From contig NC_086020.1 in assembly GCF_036323735.1 (NCBI RefSeq), forward strand, positions 127,629,210 to 127,693,209: a stretch of 64,000 nt of DNA, read 5' to 3'. Position numbers and translations under genes: made by a program. The stretch is from Rattus norvegicus. Its lineage: Eukaryota; Chordata; Mammalia; Rodentia; Muridae. Of this stretch, positions 11,357 to 24,800 are shown one piece after another (positions within the stretch are counted from its first letter, which is position 1; the number at the start of each line of letters is the position of its first letter). Under the pieces are notes generated by a model. The model did no database searches. It was given only the letters and a program-made list of their open reading frames with translations, and had not been told where the DNA came from.

Positions 11357-14286
11357 AAATGATAAAAGTTCAAAAATAATTCTGAAACACTTAGATATTA
11401 CTATGTCTGTGACATGATACACTTTAATTTACTATTTGTTGTAGCTACTAACTTAAAACACATTAATATTTTTATGTGGAGGGCATACATGAGCACTTAG
11501 GCTGTGTGTGATTTTTATGAAATAAAGTAACCCTGATTTTCAAATAGTGGTTATGAATTGGCATAGGCATCTTTACATATTTCCGAACTTCCTCTTTGGG
11601 ATAGCACTGCTTGCCTGTTCTGTTTGGGAGAAAAGAAAACATAAAGAGAAAAGGAAACTAGATGAATTCTTTTTGCTGCAATTAGTGGCAATGCATGTAG
11701 TGAACTCCTAAGTATCCATGACTAATTGAGACAGACAAGCCTGTCCCCTGCTAATCACCAAGGATATTGGCCTGTCTGGAGGAGAAAGGAGTGATTATAT
11801 CAAAAAGAACAGTCAGCTATCACTAAGACAAACTCTGTCAAGAGTGTCTTTGGATTAAAAGACAAGAGGACAGAGATAAAAATTAAATTCAGTGTTAATT
11901 ATCTTTCAATAAGAAGGTATTTTATGGGTTTTTGGATTGCATAGAGAGATGCTTTGTTTTCTAATCCCAAAGATGTAGCTTTTTTAAGAAAATTTATTAA
12001 GCTATGAAGTTCATGTCATAAAACTCATTATAATAATTAGTTCTCATGCTACTGGAAAACACTTAAAACTTTGGAGCCTTTATATTTCCTAAATCTAGAG
12101 AACCAAGGACGGAACCATGTGACACAGGCAGATTGAATGCTTATGGGATGGAGCACAGCTCTGTTTGCTGTCTGACTTGTCTTAGCTTATAATTCACAGG
12201 TGATTGTTTTCGTGCCAAACACAGGTTTTGCTTAAACTGTGCTGCTGTTGCTGAATGTTTAGTTTGTAAACTATTTCTCCTTTCAGCAATATCTTTGTCA
12301 GGGGAAAAGATAGTTGGAAAAGACCTCATGTATAGAAAGCCATCAACTCAACCCCTTTCTCTGCCTTATTGGGATCTTAGAATTTTCTCTTTCTTAGTAT
12401 TATTGTGTAAATAAATCTTTTCATAGAGCAGAACAGTAATTCATGAAAGCTCAGTTGTTTATAAATTGGTCCTTTTGCATTCATGGTTGTAAAGTTTTCT
12501 ATATCATCTATGATTCTTCTGTAGAGGAAGTTCAGGATACTGAAGACAGATAAATAGATTTCAAAGGAGTAGGGTATCTTTGATACAGACTTCCTACTGG
12601 TATGCATCAACCACAACTGGCTGGAGGATGATGGAATAAGAAAGGAACTGAACATCTAAGAGTAAGGGTGCTCATTTAAACAATACCCAGAAGACTTAAA
12701 GAAGAGAAGGTATGCAGGCCAAAGAGCAGATGGCAATTAGAAGCTGTGTGGGATGAACAAATCTGGAAGGGGAATGAACAATGTGACCATAGGTGTTCAG
12801 TTGTATCGTTCAGGTTATTCACACAGAGCAGACCTTAACATAAAATCTAAACCATTGTGTTATTATTGCTTTAGGGAATGATGGAATTGATGGATATGGT
12901 GATTATATTCCCTGGAGACATTGTTTTATTATTTGTAGCTTTCTTCATTAACATCACATTCTTTGCCTTAAATATACATAAATATGATTGTGTATGTGTG
13001 TGTGTGTTTACGGATTTGAAGTAACTAGTTTATGATACAAAAGTGCAAAATAAGGTATCTTTTCATTGATGGTATGTTTACTTAGAGTGTGTTGTGAAAT
13101 GCAATCCAGAAAAAAAATGAAGTCTGTTTTTGTAATCAAGATGTCTATGAAGGATGCCAAAACTTGTTCTTGTCTGGAAGCTGAAGGAGGAAGATTTGTG
13201 TGTGGCCTGGCTAGCATGTTGGGATGACAGGATTTTACCTTTGTTGATGCTAAATATGTGGTTATAACCATTAGCCTGTGCTTTCTTTGGATGAGTCAGT
13301 CAGGGATAGAATAATAGGTTTACCACTGTGATAAAGCATTTTCCTTTTAGGATGATGTTTGAGGCCTTGTACTTAAAATGACTTGTCAGAAATCTCTGGA
13401 TTTAGCTGTAGGTTGTTAAGCACATATGAGAATGCTATGGTTTTTTATGGCTTGAAATACGTGGAGATACTCTGCAGTGATTTGCAAATTGTCAAGATCA
13501 ACTAAATGAAAGACTCCAATACACTACCTGTAAATTTTTCTGTCAACCTCAGGGATTGAAAGCCGACTCTCCTCTAGTCTGCACTTCTTCAATTGTTTGC
13601 TTTAGCTATAGCCTCAATGTGAAACATCCCTGCATATTGGAAGGTGTAGCAAACAGAAGCTAAATGTAACAACTATTCAGTTATACAGGACATGAAAGAA
13701 GTCAACTTGTGTTAACTAACTTTCTTGGACGTTTCTGGTATTCTATGTAATTGCTAAGTTCCCTTCAAGTGGACTCACAACAGATGTTTATTGTTCTAAT
13801 TCAAGTGTCTCTCAAATCCTCTTCCTCCCCATTCCCCAATGATGCGCTAGCTTTCTTCAGGATCACCAGCCCTCTTAGGGATTGCGCACACTCCCCAGCT
13901 GGCCTTCATGCTGTGCTTCCTAATGCCTCTCTCTGTACTTCAGCTACTGTGTATTCTCTAGTCTTCAGGTGCACCATCTCTCTTTAAAGCCCTTTAGTTC
14001 TTTTCGGCTCTGTACAATATCCTGTGCCTTTTGTTATCACTTTTCTCTCTTTGCTCTCCCACTCAACACCAGTGTCTTTGATTCCAGGTATTAGACTAGT
14101 ACACTCCTCAGCTGGTCATCATTTCTGCCCTGTTTTCAGTCATTAGGCAAGTTTCTGAAACCTCCAATTTCATTTGGAATGTGACTTTCCACTTGCATGG
14201 TTCACTTTAGACTAATTTAGGGACTATACTGCTTGTCCTTTCAAACATTTGGAATTACTTTAGACTTTTTTTCGAAGAGGTCATGT
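11357..14286. other. Unassigned, repeat-poor DNA
   Basis: No gene or young repeat recognised, apart from a short TG run at 12988-13008. The segment at about 11640-12000 has TAAT-type and GGATTA/TAATCC motifs and no repeat features (see findings). Frames at 12141-12329, 12377-12655, 13008-13271 and 13751-13987 show no recognisable domains. Confidence 0.4.
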
Positions 14287-14306
14287 GGCAGCCCACTTTT
14301 TTTTAA

Positions 14307-14786
14307 TTGGATATTTTTTATTTACATTTGAAATGTTATCATCTTTCCCCTACCTAATCATCCACCCCTTCCGGCCTCCTCGCCCTGACATTCCCCTACA
14401 CTGAGATGGTGGGGAGGGATCCAGTCTTGGCAGGACCAAAGGCTTCTCCTCCCTTTGGTGCCCAACAAGGTCATCCTCTGCTACATATGCAGGTGGAGCC
14501 GTGGTTCTGTCCATGTGTAGTCTTTGGATGGTGGTTTAGTCTCTGCGAGGTCTGGTTGGTTGGTATTGTTGTACGTATGGGGTTGCAAGCCCCTTCATCT
14601 CCTATAATCCTTTCTCTGACTCCTCCAATGAGGACCCTGTTCTCAGTTCAATGGTTGGCTGCCAGCATCTGCCTCTGTATTTGTCTTGCTCTGGCAGAGC
14701 CTCTCAGAAGAAAGCTATGTCAGGCTTCTGTCAGCACTTCTTGGCATCAGCAATGTTTTCTGGGTTTGGTAGCTGTATGTCTATGG
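14307..14786 (-). mobile_element. 5'-truncated L1 (3' UTR)
   Basis: A reverse-orientation L1 3' UTR, read on the plus strand as ggatattttttatttacatt... acattcccctacactgag... tcttggcatcagcaatg... ctgggtttgg. It is flanked by imperfect 20-bp direct repeats (ggcagccyacttyttttaaa-type) at 14287-14306 and 14787-14806, which are good target-site duplications. The 158-codon frame across it (14406-14882) is an antisense artefact. Confidence 0.85.
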
Positions 14787-14806
14787 GGCAGCCTACTTCT
14801 TTTAAA

Positions 14807-17800
14807 TGCTCCTTGTGGCCCATGTCCAGTTCTGGTTCATTACTGTAGCCTGGTTCTTAGGCTGAAGACTGGCACAGAGTAGAAAGTATTCAGTAAACTG
14901 AAATTGGAATAACATCCTTCCAATCCAATCCTTCTTGGCTGCCTTAGAAAAAGAGAATGTAACAACATCAATTTTAGATGATTTTCAAGGCACAAAACTG
15001 GTTTATCCTGAAATAACCGAGTATATGATATATTAAGCTGATTGCTGTGTCTCCCTCAGTCATAGATTCTCCTGAGCCAGCTTTTCAGAGACTCTTTGCC
15101 TATCTTAAATGTCTACAGTGTTTCTCTCTCACTCAGAAATTTTCCTGAACAAGCTCTCCAGACACATTCAGCCTGTGTTTGAACTGCCTTCTCGTTTCCT
15201 TTTGCCTGTCTTTATCCTTGGGTTTCACCTTCTGCCTCATCATTCCCATCTTTATTCATATATATCCATACAGAATGAGGCTTTCTCAGAACAGTTGTTT
15301 TCTAGTCAAAATCTGAGGCTTCAAAAATTCCACTTGTAAATCTATTTAGGTATCTCATGTAAAAATGGATATAAGGGGAAATGGTTTATACAAAGATCAA
15401 TGTATTTATGCATATATAGAGAGACGTAGACTCTCAGAAATAGCAGATATAGACAAGATTACAGGTGATCTGTTAGCAATTATTGTCAGCAGAGAAGATC
15501 ACAAAGTCATCAGCTACCATTTTAGGTTGCTGTAAAATTTAACTGGTATCTCAAATACCAGGGCTTTTAAATCAAGAGTAAATCAAGCTCATGGCAAATA
15601 ATTTCAAGACACAAGCTATCAATGTATTTTACTTTTACTCATCAAACACTTATCTAGTAAGGATTTTAGAATACAATTACATGGGCTGTATTACAGTATC
15701 TAATAGATACATCTTACAACATAGCTATAGGTGAAATGTGTACAAAATTAGTTTCTCACTTGATACAGGTAGAGTTGTATTCCATCCCCATCCACGGCAT
15801 TGGTATATTCTTATTTTCCCCCAGACAGCCCTTGATTAGTGACATTTCAAGAAGCCACCAGAAGACAGATAACAACATCTTATTACTTTAGAGTTAATCG
15901 TTAGCAACAGGGTTGTACTACTGACATTGTTTATAGTGTTCAATTAAATGCCAATTTAATGACAGTCCACACTTAAACCACTGTGCTGAGCCTTTATACA
16001 GTTCCAGCCCAGAGGATTGACCAGCTGTCCAGCCTCACTGACCCTCCAGTTGCCCTTTCCTCTATGTTTCAAGGATACAGGTAATTGCTAATCCTGAAGG
16101 ATCCCAAACAAGCTATAGTCTAGTTGCATCCATGATGCCTTTCTTAATAGTAAATGAATTGCACCTTTCATAATGCCAAGTGCCCAACAGCAAACTGGGT
16201 CTGAATTAATACAGTAAAAATTCTGTTTCCTGAAGTCTAGGCTGAATATTGCAATCAGCATTTCCAGCTCTTTATTTTAATTATGCTTTGCATTTTGAGA
16301 GGAATGAGTGATATTACCAATGACTTCGCAGCTGCTCGGTTATCTCTCCTACCTAAACCAATTCACATAGGCTTTCGGAATTAGGGATTTTAGACCTGAA
16401 AAAAATTCCAATTTGAAGAGTGAGAGCATGCAAACTGAGCAAGCCCTAATGTTCAGCTATGATGAGACTGCTGGTGCCTGATAATTTGCATCTAAAGAAA
16501 GAAATTTGAACCAAAGCACTGGCGCTGAAATGTGTATTTTATTAATAGACTACCATAAATCTATGGTGTTTTATTCATTTGAATATCCTCAGGTGAGTGA
16601 AAATAAAGCATAAAGCTTTTCTTCTTTCTCTGTTGTCCACTGATGAACTTTCCTGGGTTTTTGATGGAAATATATTGTGAAGATAAAAATAGTATTCCCC
16701 TACCTATCTCATTTAAACAACATAGTACATATGACCATAACATGAATCAACCATGGCTTTTCCAATAATTAGATAAGCAAGAGATAGGAAAGGAAAATAC
16801 AGGGCTCCACAGGAAAGACAGCACAGAATAATGTTAGTGGTTCTGCACCGGGTACTGCAAGAACACAAAAGAAAGTGGCAAGTTTTAATGCATAATGTTC
16901 ATGTTTCCCTATATAGAAACAGTTGTTGATATGTCTATCTAGATCTCAGCTCTTGCATCATAAAACTCTATTGTCAATTTCTAGAGTATAGGTTTTTAAA
17001 TAGTGTATCAAACTCTGTGCTGGCAGCTGATGTATGCTAATAGTCAATCCAGAGATGTGAGAATTAAGTAAGTCATCTAAATTCAACAGAGAACACAGCA
17101 ACATCTGCCACATGGTAACTGTAAACATTCTATGCTGTTAATCTTCAATATTGTTGGTGGAAGAAGAACAAAGGCTTTTTCATTAATAATATATTCTTAT
17201 ATGTTGATAAAATATGTATATTTAGAGAGAATAAGAGATACAGTGACAATGGGACAAAAAGGGAAGAGTCACATATAGAGATGAATATGACAAGAGACCT
17301 ATGTAATTCCTTATTTATGGCTAGACAAAATGGTAAGATTCATCTTTACATCATACCAATCTGCAAACAACCCTTCAGTGCACTGGTTTATCTGCAGTGC
17401 TTACACCTTTGTTTTCTACCTCTTCTAGCTACTCAAGTGAGAATTTAATTAAGTGTCTTACTTCAGTAAGTAATCTGATTAAATGAGATCACTGGTGTCT
17501 GATGACTGGAGGGGACTATCTTGGGTTGATTGATGGCTTTGGGATGATAATACTAATTCTTATTTTACACTGCATTTTCACCCTTTCCTGATGTTTTATC
17601 TGAGGCCCCAACAATCTTAGATAGAGCACTGAATCAGAATCCTCAAGGTTCCAAGTCAATTATTTGAACTATTATTATTTCTTTTTGGGGGAACATTGCC
17701 ATTCTGACAGCATGTGAAAAATTCTTTCTAGCTTAAATTGAATTCATCTTACTTTGTATTTTTTATCCTTTCCTTTAGAATCATCAAATGAGGTTAATTT

Positions 17801-20701
17801 TATTTGTTAAAATTATATGTATTCTTGAAAAACATTCAGTGCTTTTTATATCACTGTTAACTTTTCTCTTTTGTTCATGTTACTACACGTGACTTGATAC
17901 TGTGGTGTAATATATACTTCTTATATTCTCTGCTCAAGATGATTACTCCTATATTTACGAGGTTCTATATGCCTGTTTACCCTTCCCTAGAATGTCTGTA
18001 ATTGTTTTTACCACCCCAAAGTGTAGAGTGAATTCCACTAACTAATCATTTGCTAGGGAAGAGTTGTAAATCTGAACTCATGTGGAACTTTCTATTTAAG
18101 TAAATATGTGTAGTGAAGATTACATGATATGAACTTAATTAGGACAGCTTGGTTCACTTTGTGTATCAAGGGGCACTCTAGACATTTTGTATACACTGAA
18201 CTGTTAGTATGTGCTGTGTCAACTTGAATGACCCAGCGCTTCTCTTAAAGCTTCCTAGGTCTATGATAGTCAGTTCCCTGATGCTGTAAAGACTAAATGA
18301 GACATTGCATGAGAAGACAAACATCAGCTACTATTGTAACTAATTTTATTTTTTCATTGCTGATATCCAGTGACACCATAAAGATTTAACTGCAGGGCAA
18401 TGCAATTAGGCTGGTTTTGAGGAATAAAATAAATCTACACAACCATCTTCTGCTACAGAGTCCTGTTAAAGTACTTTAGGATTCTGAATTGAACTACAAT
18501 ATATCACAATCCTTATCTTTTCCTGTACTAGAAAATAGGCATCCAGATAGTATTTTATTATAAAACATATGATTGTTAAGAATTCTCTACTGTCTGATAT
18601 TATTAAACAGATGATGTTTGTTTATCAGAGATTTATGACATCTGAAATGCTAAACATTTTAGACTCCTGTTACCTAAAATGCAAGATGGAAGTGTACACA
18701 GAATATTTCATATTTGCATATGGAAAAAATGAAATCGTATTTGAAAAAGCAAAACTATAAGTTCTGAAAATATAGTTTGTAAAATATGACAGTCACACAT
18801 AGATCCATGAGGAAAGTAGCATGGGTCAAGAGGCATGTTTACCAGGGATACAGCTGGCCCTAAAAACGCTCTAACATCACATGCTTTATGAGCCATTTCC
18901 TCTACCGTATAGTTGTGAAGGCATCCTTTGGGAGTGCTTACCCAAATCAGTTGTTAGTGTGGCCTTGCATTATAAATCAACTCTCCCCAATTAAATAAGC
19001 ATTAACTAAACCAGCAGTAAGTAAATAAATGGGTGATGAGCATGCAATATATTGTAATGGATGTCAGTGCACCTCAAAGAATCTCTGTTCTATCATATAA
19101 ATACTTAAAAATCATTCAAAGATTTAAAACATATCTTATAATCAAAAAACAATGCCTTTTATCATTTTAGGTACTGAATCCAAATTAGCGTTTTCTGTAT
19201 AATATTTATACTTAGGAAATAAGATTCATAACCTGTAAGAATAGGTCTAGGTTTTGTACTGGCTAAACCCTGTTCCATTAGGGGGAGAATCCTCTTTGAA
19301 AGAATTCAACATGATGTTACTTTTACAAATTTAACCAGCTGTCTTTTCTCAGTTCCTCCCATGGTCTTAGAAGGACTTCACACTTCTGAATGACTCTGAG
19401 AGCAAAGCTTCATCAAATATATAATAAATCAAATTCTATTATTTGAGATGGCTTCATAACATATCACAATCTTTCTTTTTTCCATAGTGGGAACAAATTT
19501 TCAGTTAGCATTTTAACAAAATAAAATCTTCCTCTCTGGGAGCTGATTCTGACTGGAATTAGGCAGAAGGCATCATCTTTAAGAGGGAGCTGCAATGTAT
19601 GTAAAGTCTGACAATGACAGAGAATAGCATCATAATAAAAATTCCTTTTGATTCCTCACAACTTGATAAATCACTAAAAACTGCACTTTGAATTTGTATA
19701 TCAGGGCTTAGACTACTCTTTCTATTTCATAACAGTATTTATAGGGAGGAGTAATCCACAGGGCAATTTTATAGCTTCTTTGCACTTAAAATATATTGTG
19801 TCAACTGCTTTTTTGTGCTAAGTAAAATTTTGTCCATTAAGTCAAATTCTTCAGTCATATGATTCCTACAATTAGCTTTAGGTGACCTCTGTTCTTTAGT
19901 CATTTAAGTTTGAGTCAACAATTTTAAGTTTAAAGTATCCAGTTGTGTAAAACTGAAAGCCTTAAAGCTTACTTCTGGTTGTTTTTCTACGTTGCTTATA
20001 ATATTTACTCTGTTTCCTTGTGATAGCCCAGACTGAGTCTTCAAGTGTATGTTGGAAAGAAGGAAAGTCCTAATATACTTGTAGAACAGTCTTTTATCCC
20101 ACTGTATTTTGTTCAGGATGCTCTACACAGAATTAAGTAGGTTACTCTTTAAGGGGGATAACATTTCTTAATTCTCAAATTCATATCTATTTTGTTGGCA
20201 AAAGGACCTAAAGCTTACACATCTGGTTTTCTCATCTTCTTTTGCAATAGTTTGACTCTATAGTGGTAACTCATTTTGGAATTTAAATTGATTATCTTAG
20301 TACTTTATTCAAAATATTTATAAGAAATAACATCTTTTTGTTGATATGCATATTTTCTGCATAGAGTCTGTATATAAAAAGTAAGTGATATGCCTCATTT
20401 ATGTCAAATTTGTTTTGTGGCATAGTCATCTGTTTAAAGGATATAAAATGTTTGTTTTATAAATGTTCTTAGTCCTTTTTCTCAATGTCATTGTATAGAT
20501 ATTATACCATTAATGTCTTTTCATAACATGATATGAAATGATTCCATGAGGTGGGTAATACTATAGAGAGGGACATTTGTAGTAAAACCGATAAGAAGCA
20601 TGTGTTATTCTGATATTTGATCCAGGTTTGTTTGAAATTTTCCTGTTTGAATAAACTTAATTACTTGGGTTTCTTAAGGAAGGTTGTGTAAAATATTATG
20701 A
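14807..20701. other. Long repeat-poor AT-rich interval
   Basis: Nearly 6 kb without any recognisable young SINE, LINE or LTR, in contrast to the rest of the window. No coding frame is convincing. Octamer-like ATTTGCAT sites occur at 16484-16491 and 18712-18719. The portion at 15880-16530 looks least like mobile DNA and is discussed in the findings. Confidence 0.45.
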
Positions 20702-20850
20702 ATGGTTCTATTACACACACAGACAGGAGAAGAAGAGAAAGAGGGAGGGGAGTGGATGTGGAGGGAGGGTGGGAGGGAGAGGAAGAGTGAGCAGAAGAGG
20801 GAGAAAGCAAGGGAGAGGAAGACTTGGAGGGGGAGGGAGGGAGAGTGAGA
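20702..20850. repeat. GA/GGGA-rich purine tract
   Basis: Imperfect low-complexity purine stretch (gagggagggg, ggagggagggtgggaggg). The minus-strand frame at 20674-20868 is low-complexity Ser/Leu/Pro and not a gene. Confidence 0.85.
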
Positions 20851-22134
20851 GCAAACTTTCTTCAGCAATGCTACAGAAAGGTCAAGACGCTAATGGGAAA
20901 TAAATTAGCAATGAGTAAGACTTAAAAACAAACAAAAATGAATATAGAAGGAAGGACACTAAAGTATGAGAAGATATTTTTATGCTTCAAAAACTTATGT
21001 GGCTCCTCTGTTTATGTGACAGAAACTATAAAGTTTCCTTGTTGATTATTTATTCTTGGAGCAGAAATTGTATGTCTCAGTGAGTCACAATATAATTAAA
21101 ATCATTGTACAATTAACATCTTTTAAAAAGTAAAAATTTGAAATTTTAATCACCATACACATGTAGCTTAGAAAAGGCTTATTTTAAAAAACAGACCCAG
21201 TAGCAAGTTTTATTCAGTACTGTATTCTATTCAATCTGAGATATTCAGCCTTTCAAATATTATTGATTTTTGTTAGGCTTAGAACAGCTGGCATTTTTAG
21301 TAACTACAATTATGGTAGCTTTTTCCAGGTAAGTCTGGTAAAGCCAAGAAAATTTCAAACAAATGGCTGAGCAGGTTAAGGAAAAGAAGCCAGAGGCTTA
21401 GAACTTTCCTGAGAGAGCTGAGGTACAACTTCATTACAATATGGATGTGCGACTTCTTCGATAGTCAAACTCTTCTGATGTGATTGGGGTCTGGTATCTA
21501 CACAGTACTAATAAGTCCTATTTTGTCTAAGTCATGTTCAGAGTGTGCTTAGGGAGTCTTTTATTTCTTTTTAAAAAAACCTTCTTCTAAACCTTGTATC
21601 TGCTGTGCTGTTTGAAAAACAAAAATCTTTAACAAAATCGAAAAAATCAAGTTTACTACCTGCTTAAGTAGCTTTTTCCCAAAGTGAAAATTCGGACCTC
21701 GCTTCTTCATCCAAACACACTGCATGTAACAATATGTGCACTATTTTGACTACAAAATACCTTCCTCTTGGTCCTCTGCAAATTTACAATAATTTACCTT
21801 GGTGAGTTTTCACCCCTCTTTTTGTATCTAGATAACTTCATCTGACTAATGCCCACTTATTCTCCTGATCAACATGTGGTGTTCTCTTATTTACTAGCTC
21901 TATTTCATGTACACATTCCATGTTTATGTAAAATACACAGCAGTTAAAAACTGAGATTATACTTTAGGAAGTTTTATGTCTAATGAAAATAATCCAGGAA
22001 TAGATTTGGTTAAATGTGTCATCATATAGTGAAAAAAACAAACCAACAAACAAATGACAACATCTTCTGATGGTAGTATAGAGCACCAATGGATGACTAG
22101 TGAAGGATTAGCTGATATGAACAACCATCACCAA
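20851..22134. other. Unassigned AT-rich DNA
   Basis: No gene or recognisable repeat seen. Confidence 0.4.
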
Positions 22135-22345
22135 ACACACATCAGGAGGCCACAGAGATGGGATTACCAGTTAGGGCAGGGCATTTCCCTCATGCTTGAT
22201 GACCTGAGCTCAATCCAGGAGACACAATGTAGAAGCAAATAATGGACTCCACAAGTTGTTCTCTGATTTTTACATGCATTCTCCTTTATGCTCAGATCTC
22301 CAAACCCCTAAACTCTCACACATAATAATGAAAGAAAAAAATCTA
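22135..22345 (+). mobile_element. Probable B4-type SINE, degenerate
   Basis: Contains tgatgacctgagctcaatcc, then ggactccacaagttgttctctg and acatgcattc, recalling the internal and 3' parts of B4-type SINEs. It ends in an A-rich tail (aatgaaagaaaaaaatctaaaa). The left end is unclear. Confidence 0.5.
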
Positions 22346-22454
22346 AAATAAAGAAGTTGCACATCTTGTCTGTATCTCATTCTCGGTTCTGCCAATCAAG
22401 AGAGTAGTTTGTATGGTGGAATGATAGAAGAATGTGCCATGGTTTCAAGCCATT

Positions 22455-22469
22455 CAGAAGGCATAGAGA
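22455..22469 (+). repeat. Target-site duplication of ID element, left copy
   Basis: CAGAAGGCATAGAGA, repeated exactly at 22562-22576. Confidence 0.95.
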
Positions 22470-22561
22470 GGGGTTGGGGATTTAGCTCAGTGGTAGAGCG
22501 CTTGCCTAGCAAGCACAAGGCCCTGGGTTCGATCCTCAGCTCTGGAGGAAAAAAAAAAGAG
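22470..22561 (+). mobile_element. ID SINE (BC1-like)
   Basis: A near-consensus ID element of the tRNA-derived family related to the neuronal BC1 RNA gene. It starts ggggttggggatttagctc, with A box tagctcagtgg and B box ggttcgatcctc, the two internal pol III promoter elements. It ends in an A-rich tail (gga then ten A and g). Perfect 15-bp target-site duplications flank it, so it is a recent insertion. It is a SINE and not a tRNA gene, as the tRNA fold and 3' end are absent. Confidence 0.95.
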
Positions 22562-22576
22562 CAGAAGGCATAGAGA
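22562..22576 (+). repeat. Target-site duplication of ID element, right copy
   Basis: CAGAAGGCATAGAGA, identical to 22455-22469. Confidence 0.95.
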
Positions 22577-23123
22577 ACAAGCAGAGACTAATTTAGACTG
22601 CTCCAGGCCAGCTACTTTTATTCTTGTTTATATATAACACTTCACACATAGAAAATGCTAGATAAATATTTGTTGAAATGAATTAAATTTATCCAGGGAT
22701 AGATTCAGTGTCGCACATTTCTCCAAGGTTTTATGCATTAATATCAATTCATGAGTTTCACAAGCCCCGAGGTTCTATGTGCTTAGTAGATATACCTTTC
22801 CTTCCCACGCAAACTGTCATTTCTCTGAGTCCAGGAAGTAGGTTTCCTGGGTATATAAACCACTATGGCCTTTTCATTGTCATCACTGTTGATATTGTCA
22901 TTGTTGTTGTTGATTGGTCAGTCAAAGAGATATGCCTCTGATGTTGGCTTTCTTCTTTTGAGTCTGTGCTCCAATTGGATGGTAGCATCTACTTTAGGTG
23001 GCTGCATCTTTATACAAAGCGAAAGATCCAGGATCCTAAAGATGGAGGTTGAGGAACTGATCCAGTTGCTATGATTATTCTTATCCTGGATGTAAAACAT
23101 CACTGTTTGCTCACAACACGTAT
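22577..23123. other. Unassigned DNA
   Basis: Overlapping frames on both strands (22708-22941, 22865-23074, 22918-23154) with no recognisable protein family. No repeat was recognised. Confidence 0.4.
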
Positions 23124-23560
23124 GCAGTGGTTTGGATGAGAATGATCCCCACAAGCTCTCATATTTGAATGCATGGTCCCCTGCTGCTAGAACTATTTGG
23201 GAAGGATTAGGAAGTGTGAATTTGCTGGGGTATGTGCCACTGAGGACAGACTTTGAGGTTTAAAAAATCTTATCACATTATGTATTTTATGTTTCTGTTT
23301 CTATCCCATCCCCCCTCCCCGCCTCTCTCTGTCTTTCTCCTTGTCTATCTCCCTCTGCCTTCTTCTTTCATTTAAGTATGTAACCCCTCAGGTTATGCAC
23401 TAGCAGAATATCTGCCGACTCCCTGTTATGCTCCTTGTCATGAACTAGAACTGTCTGGAACTATGAACTTGAAACTTAATATTCCCTTTTATAAATTATC
23501 AATGATCCTTGTGTTTTGGTGTTTTGTCACTGTAATAGAAAAATAACAAAGGCAAGGTAA
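23124..23560 (+). mobile_element. Probable MaLR-type LTR (MT/ORR1-like)
   Basis: Begins gcagtggtttggatgagaatgatcccc, followed by tttgaatgcatggtcccc, ggaaggattaggaagtgtg and gtatgtgccactgaggac. The end is typical of rodent MaLR LTRs (cttttataaattatc... gttttgtcactgtaatagaa). A pyrimidine-rich insert or expansion lies at 23300-23370. No internal coding region is present, and the subfamily is uncertain. Confidence 0.65.
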
Positions 23561-23662
23561 TAATCATAGAATCTGATATTTAAACTCAATTGTTCTTGTT
23601 CTATAATGTGGAGCTACTGTCTCATGCCATATAGAGATCAATACACTTTCTACGGATCATGT

Positions 23663-23669
<7 letters not shown>

Positions 23670-23706
<37 letters not shown>
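23670..23706. repeat. (CA)n microsatellite
   Basis: About 18 CA units. Confidence 0.97.
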
Positions 23707-23707
<1 letters not shown>

Positions 23708-24368
23708 ATTCTTCCATCTTCAGATAACCAGCAGGATATGCAGCACTTTTACCAGTTCTCCTGAGGGCATGTCAATCAAGGGTGCTTCCTCCAGCTCTGC
23801 TCCCCAGCAGACTCCTAGTTGCCACTTCCACTTCCAGCTTTCTAACCTAGTTCAAAGCAATCAAATAGATTTCTTTTCTTCCATGGTGTATATTTATATC
23901 AGCTTATATTTATAATATGACTCTAAGACATATGGTCTTGTTTGGAAAAGCATTACATTTCATTTATTTTCAGTTATTTCTGTTTGCTCCCGTGATTTTA
24001 TTGTATTATAAGAAGTCAAACCTAAAGGGCTTGCAGTTGCATTTCTTGAGTATGAACCTACAAGGTTGTTGTCCAGGCTTGGCTCAAACTGGTTAACTGG
24101 ACTTGGATGCAGCCTTGATTCACATTGAGTTAAGATAAGTTTGTCTTTCTTTCTCATTTTTAACAATTGCACCTACTCAGCCTACACTGTTTTTTAGTAC
24201 ATTTGATAAAAATTTAATGACAGTGACAGACTACCCACCTGTGTGCAATGTCCATCTAGTGACAGTTGGTGACATCATGTTAATCAAAGCATGTCTTCCA
24301 TGTCTGCTATGAGTTAGAGGACTGCAGGAGGGAATTCCATCTATTCCAAGGGTAGATACTGGAGAGTC
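23707..24368. other. Unassigned DNA
   Basis: No gene or recognisable repeat seen. The minus-strand frames at 23960-24172 and 24231-24422 lack features, and the latter begins in the adjacent (CAA)n. Confidence 0.4.
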
Positions 24369-24428
24369 TAAGAACAACAACAACAACAACAAAAACCAAC
24401 CAAACAAACAAACAAAAAACAAAAAAAA
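24369..24428. repeat. (CAA)n / (CAAA)n low-complexity tract
   Basis: Six CAA units passing into CAAA repeats and an A-run. Confidence 0.9.
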
Positions 24429-24800
24429 GTTTTCATTTCACTCTGTGTTTTAAGGATGGAAGAAAAAGTTACAACACAAATTCATTATCTTCAAGTGCCA
24501 CAGTGACAATGACAAGGGCAAGGATGCTGATGGTGATGATGAGGTAATATGTTTTCACACCCAGTTTCTACATTATCTTTAACTGTTCTAGGATTTAGCC
24601 TTTAAATTTTAAAAGCCTAGTAGGTTAGTAGGCCTTGTAATATTGTCCCCATGAGCAATTAAAAATAGTTTCACAAAGAAAATCTTCCTAAGAGAGATGC
24701 ACACATGACCCAGAGAATACATGGCAGAGATTTGTCCTTGAGATGGATAAGACTCATGAAGTTCAGCTCATGAAGTTCAGGAAACTTACTAGGTGCAGAG

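Noticed and set aside
14406..14882. 158-codon open frame
   Set aside because: Lies antisense over an L1 3' UTR with clear flanking duplications; no protein features.
22470..22561. Possible tRNA gene
   Set aside because: A and B boxes are present, but the sequence is an ID SINE with A tail and target-site duplications and has no tRNA 3' half or acceptor stem.
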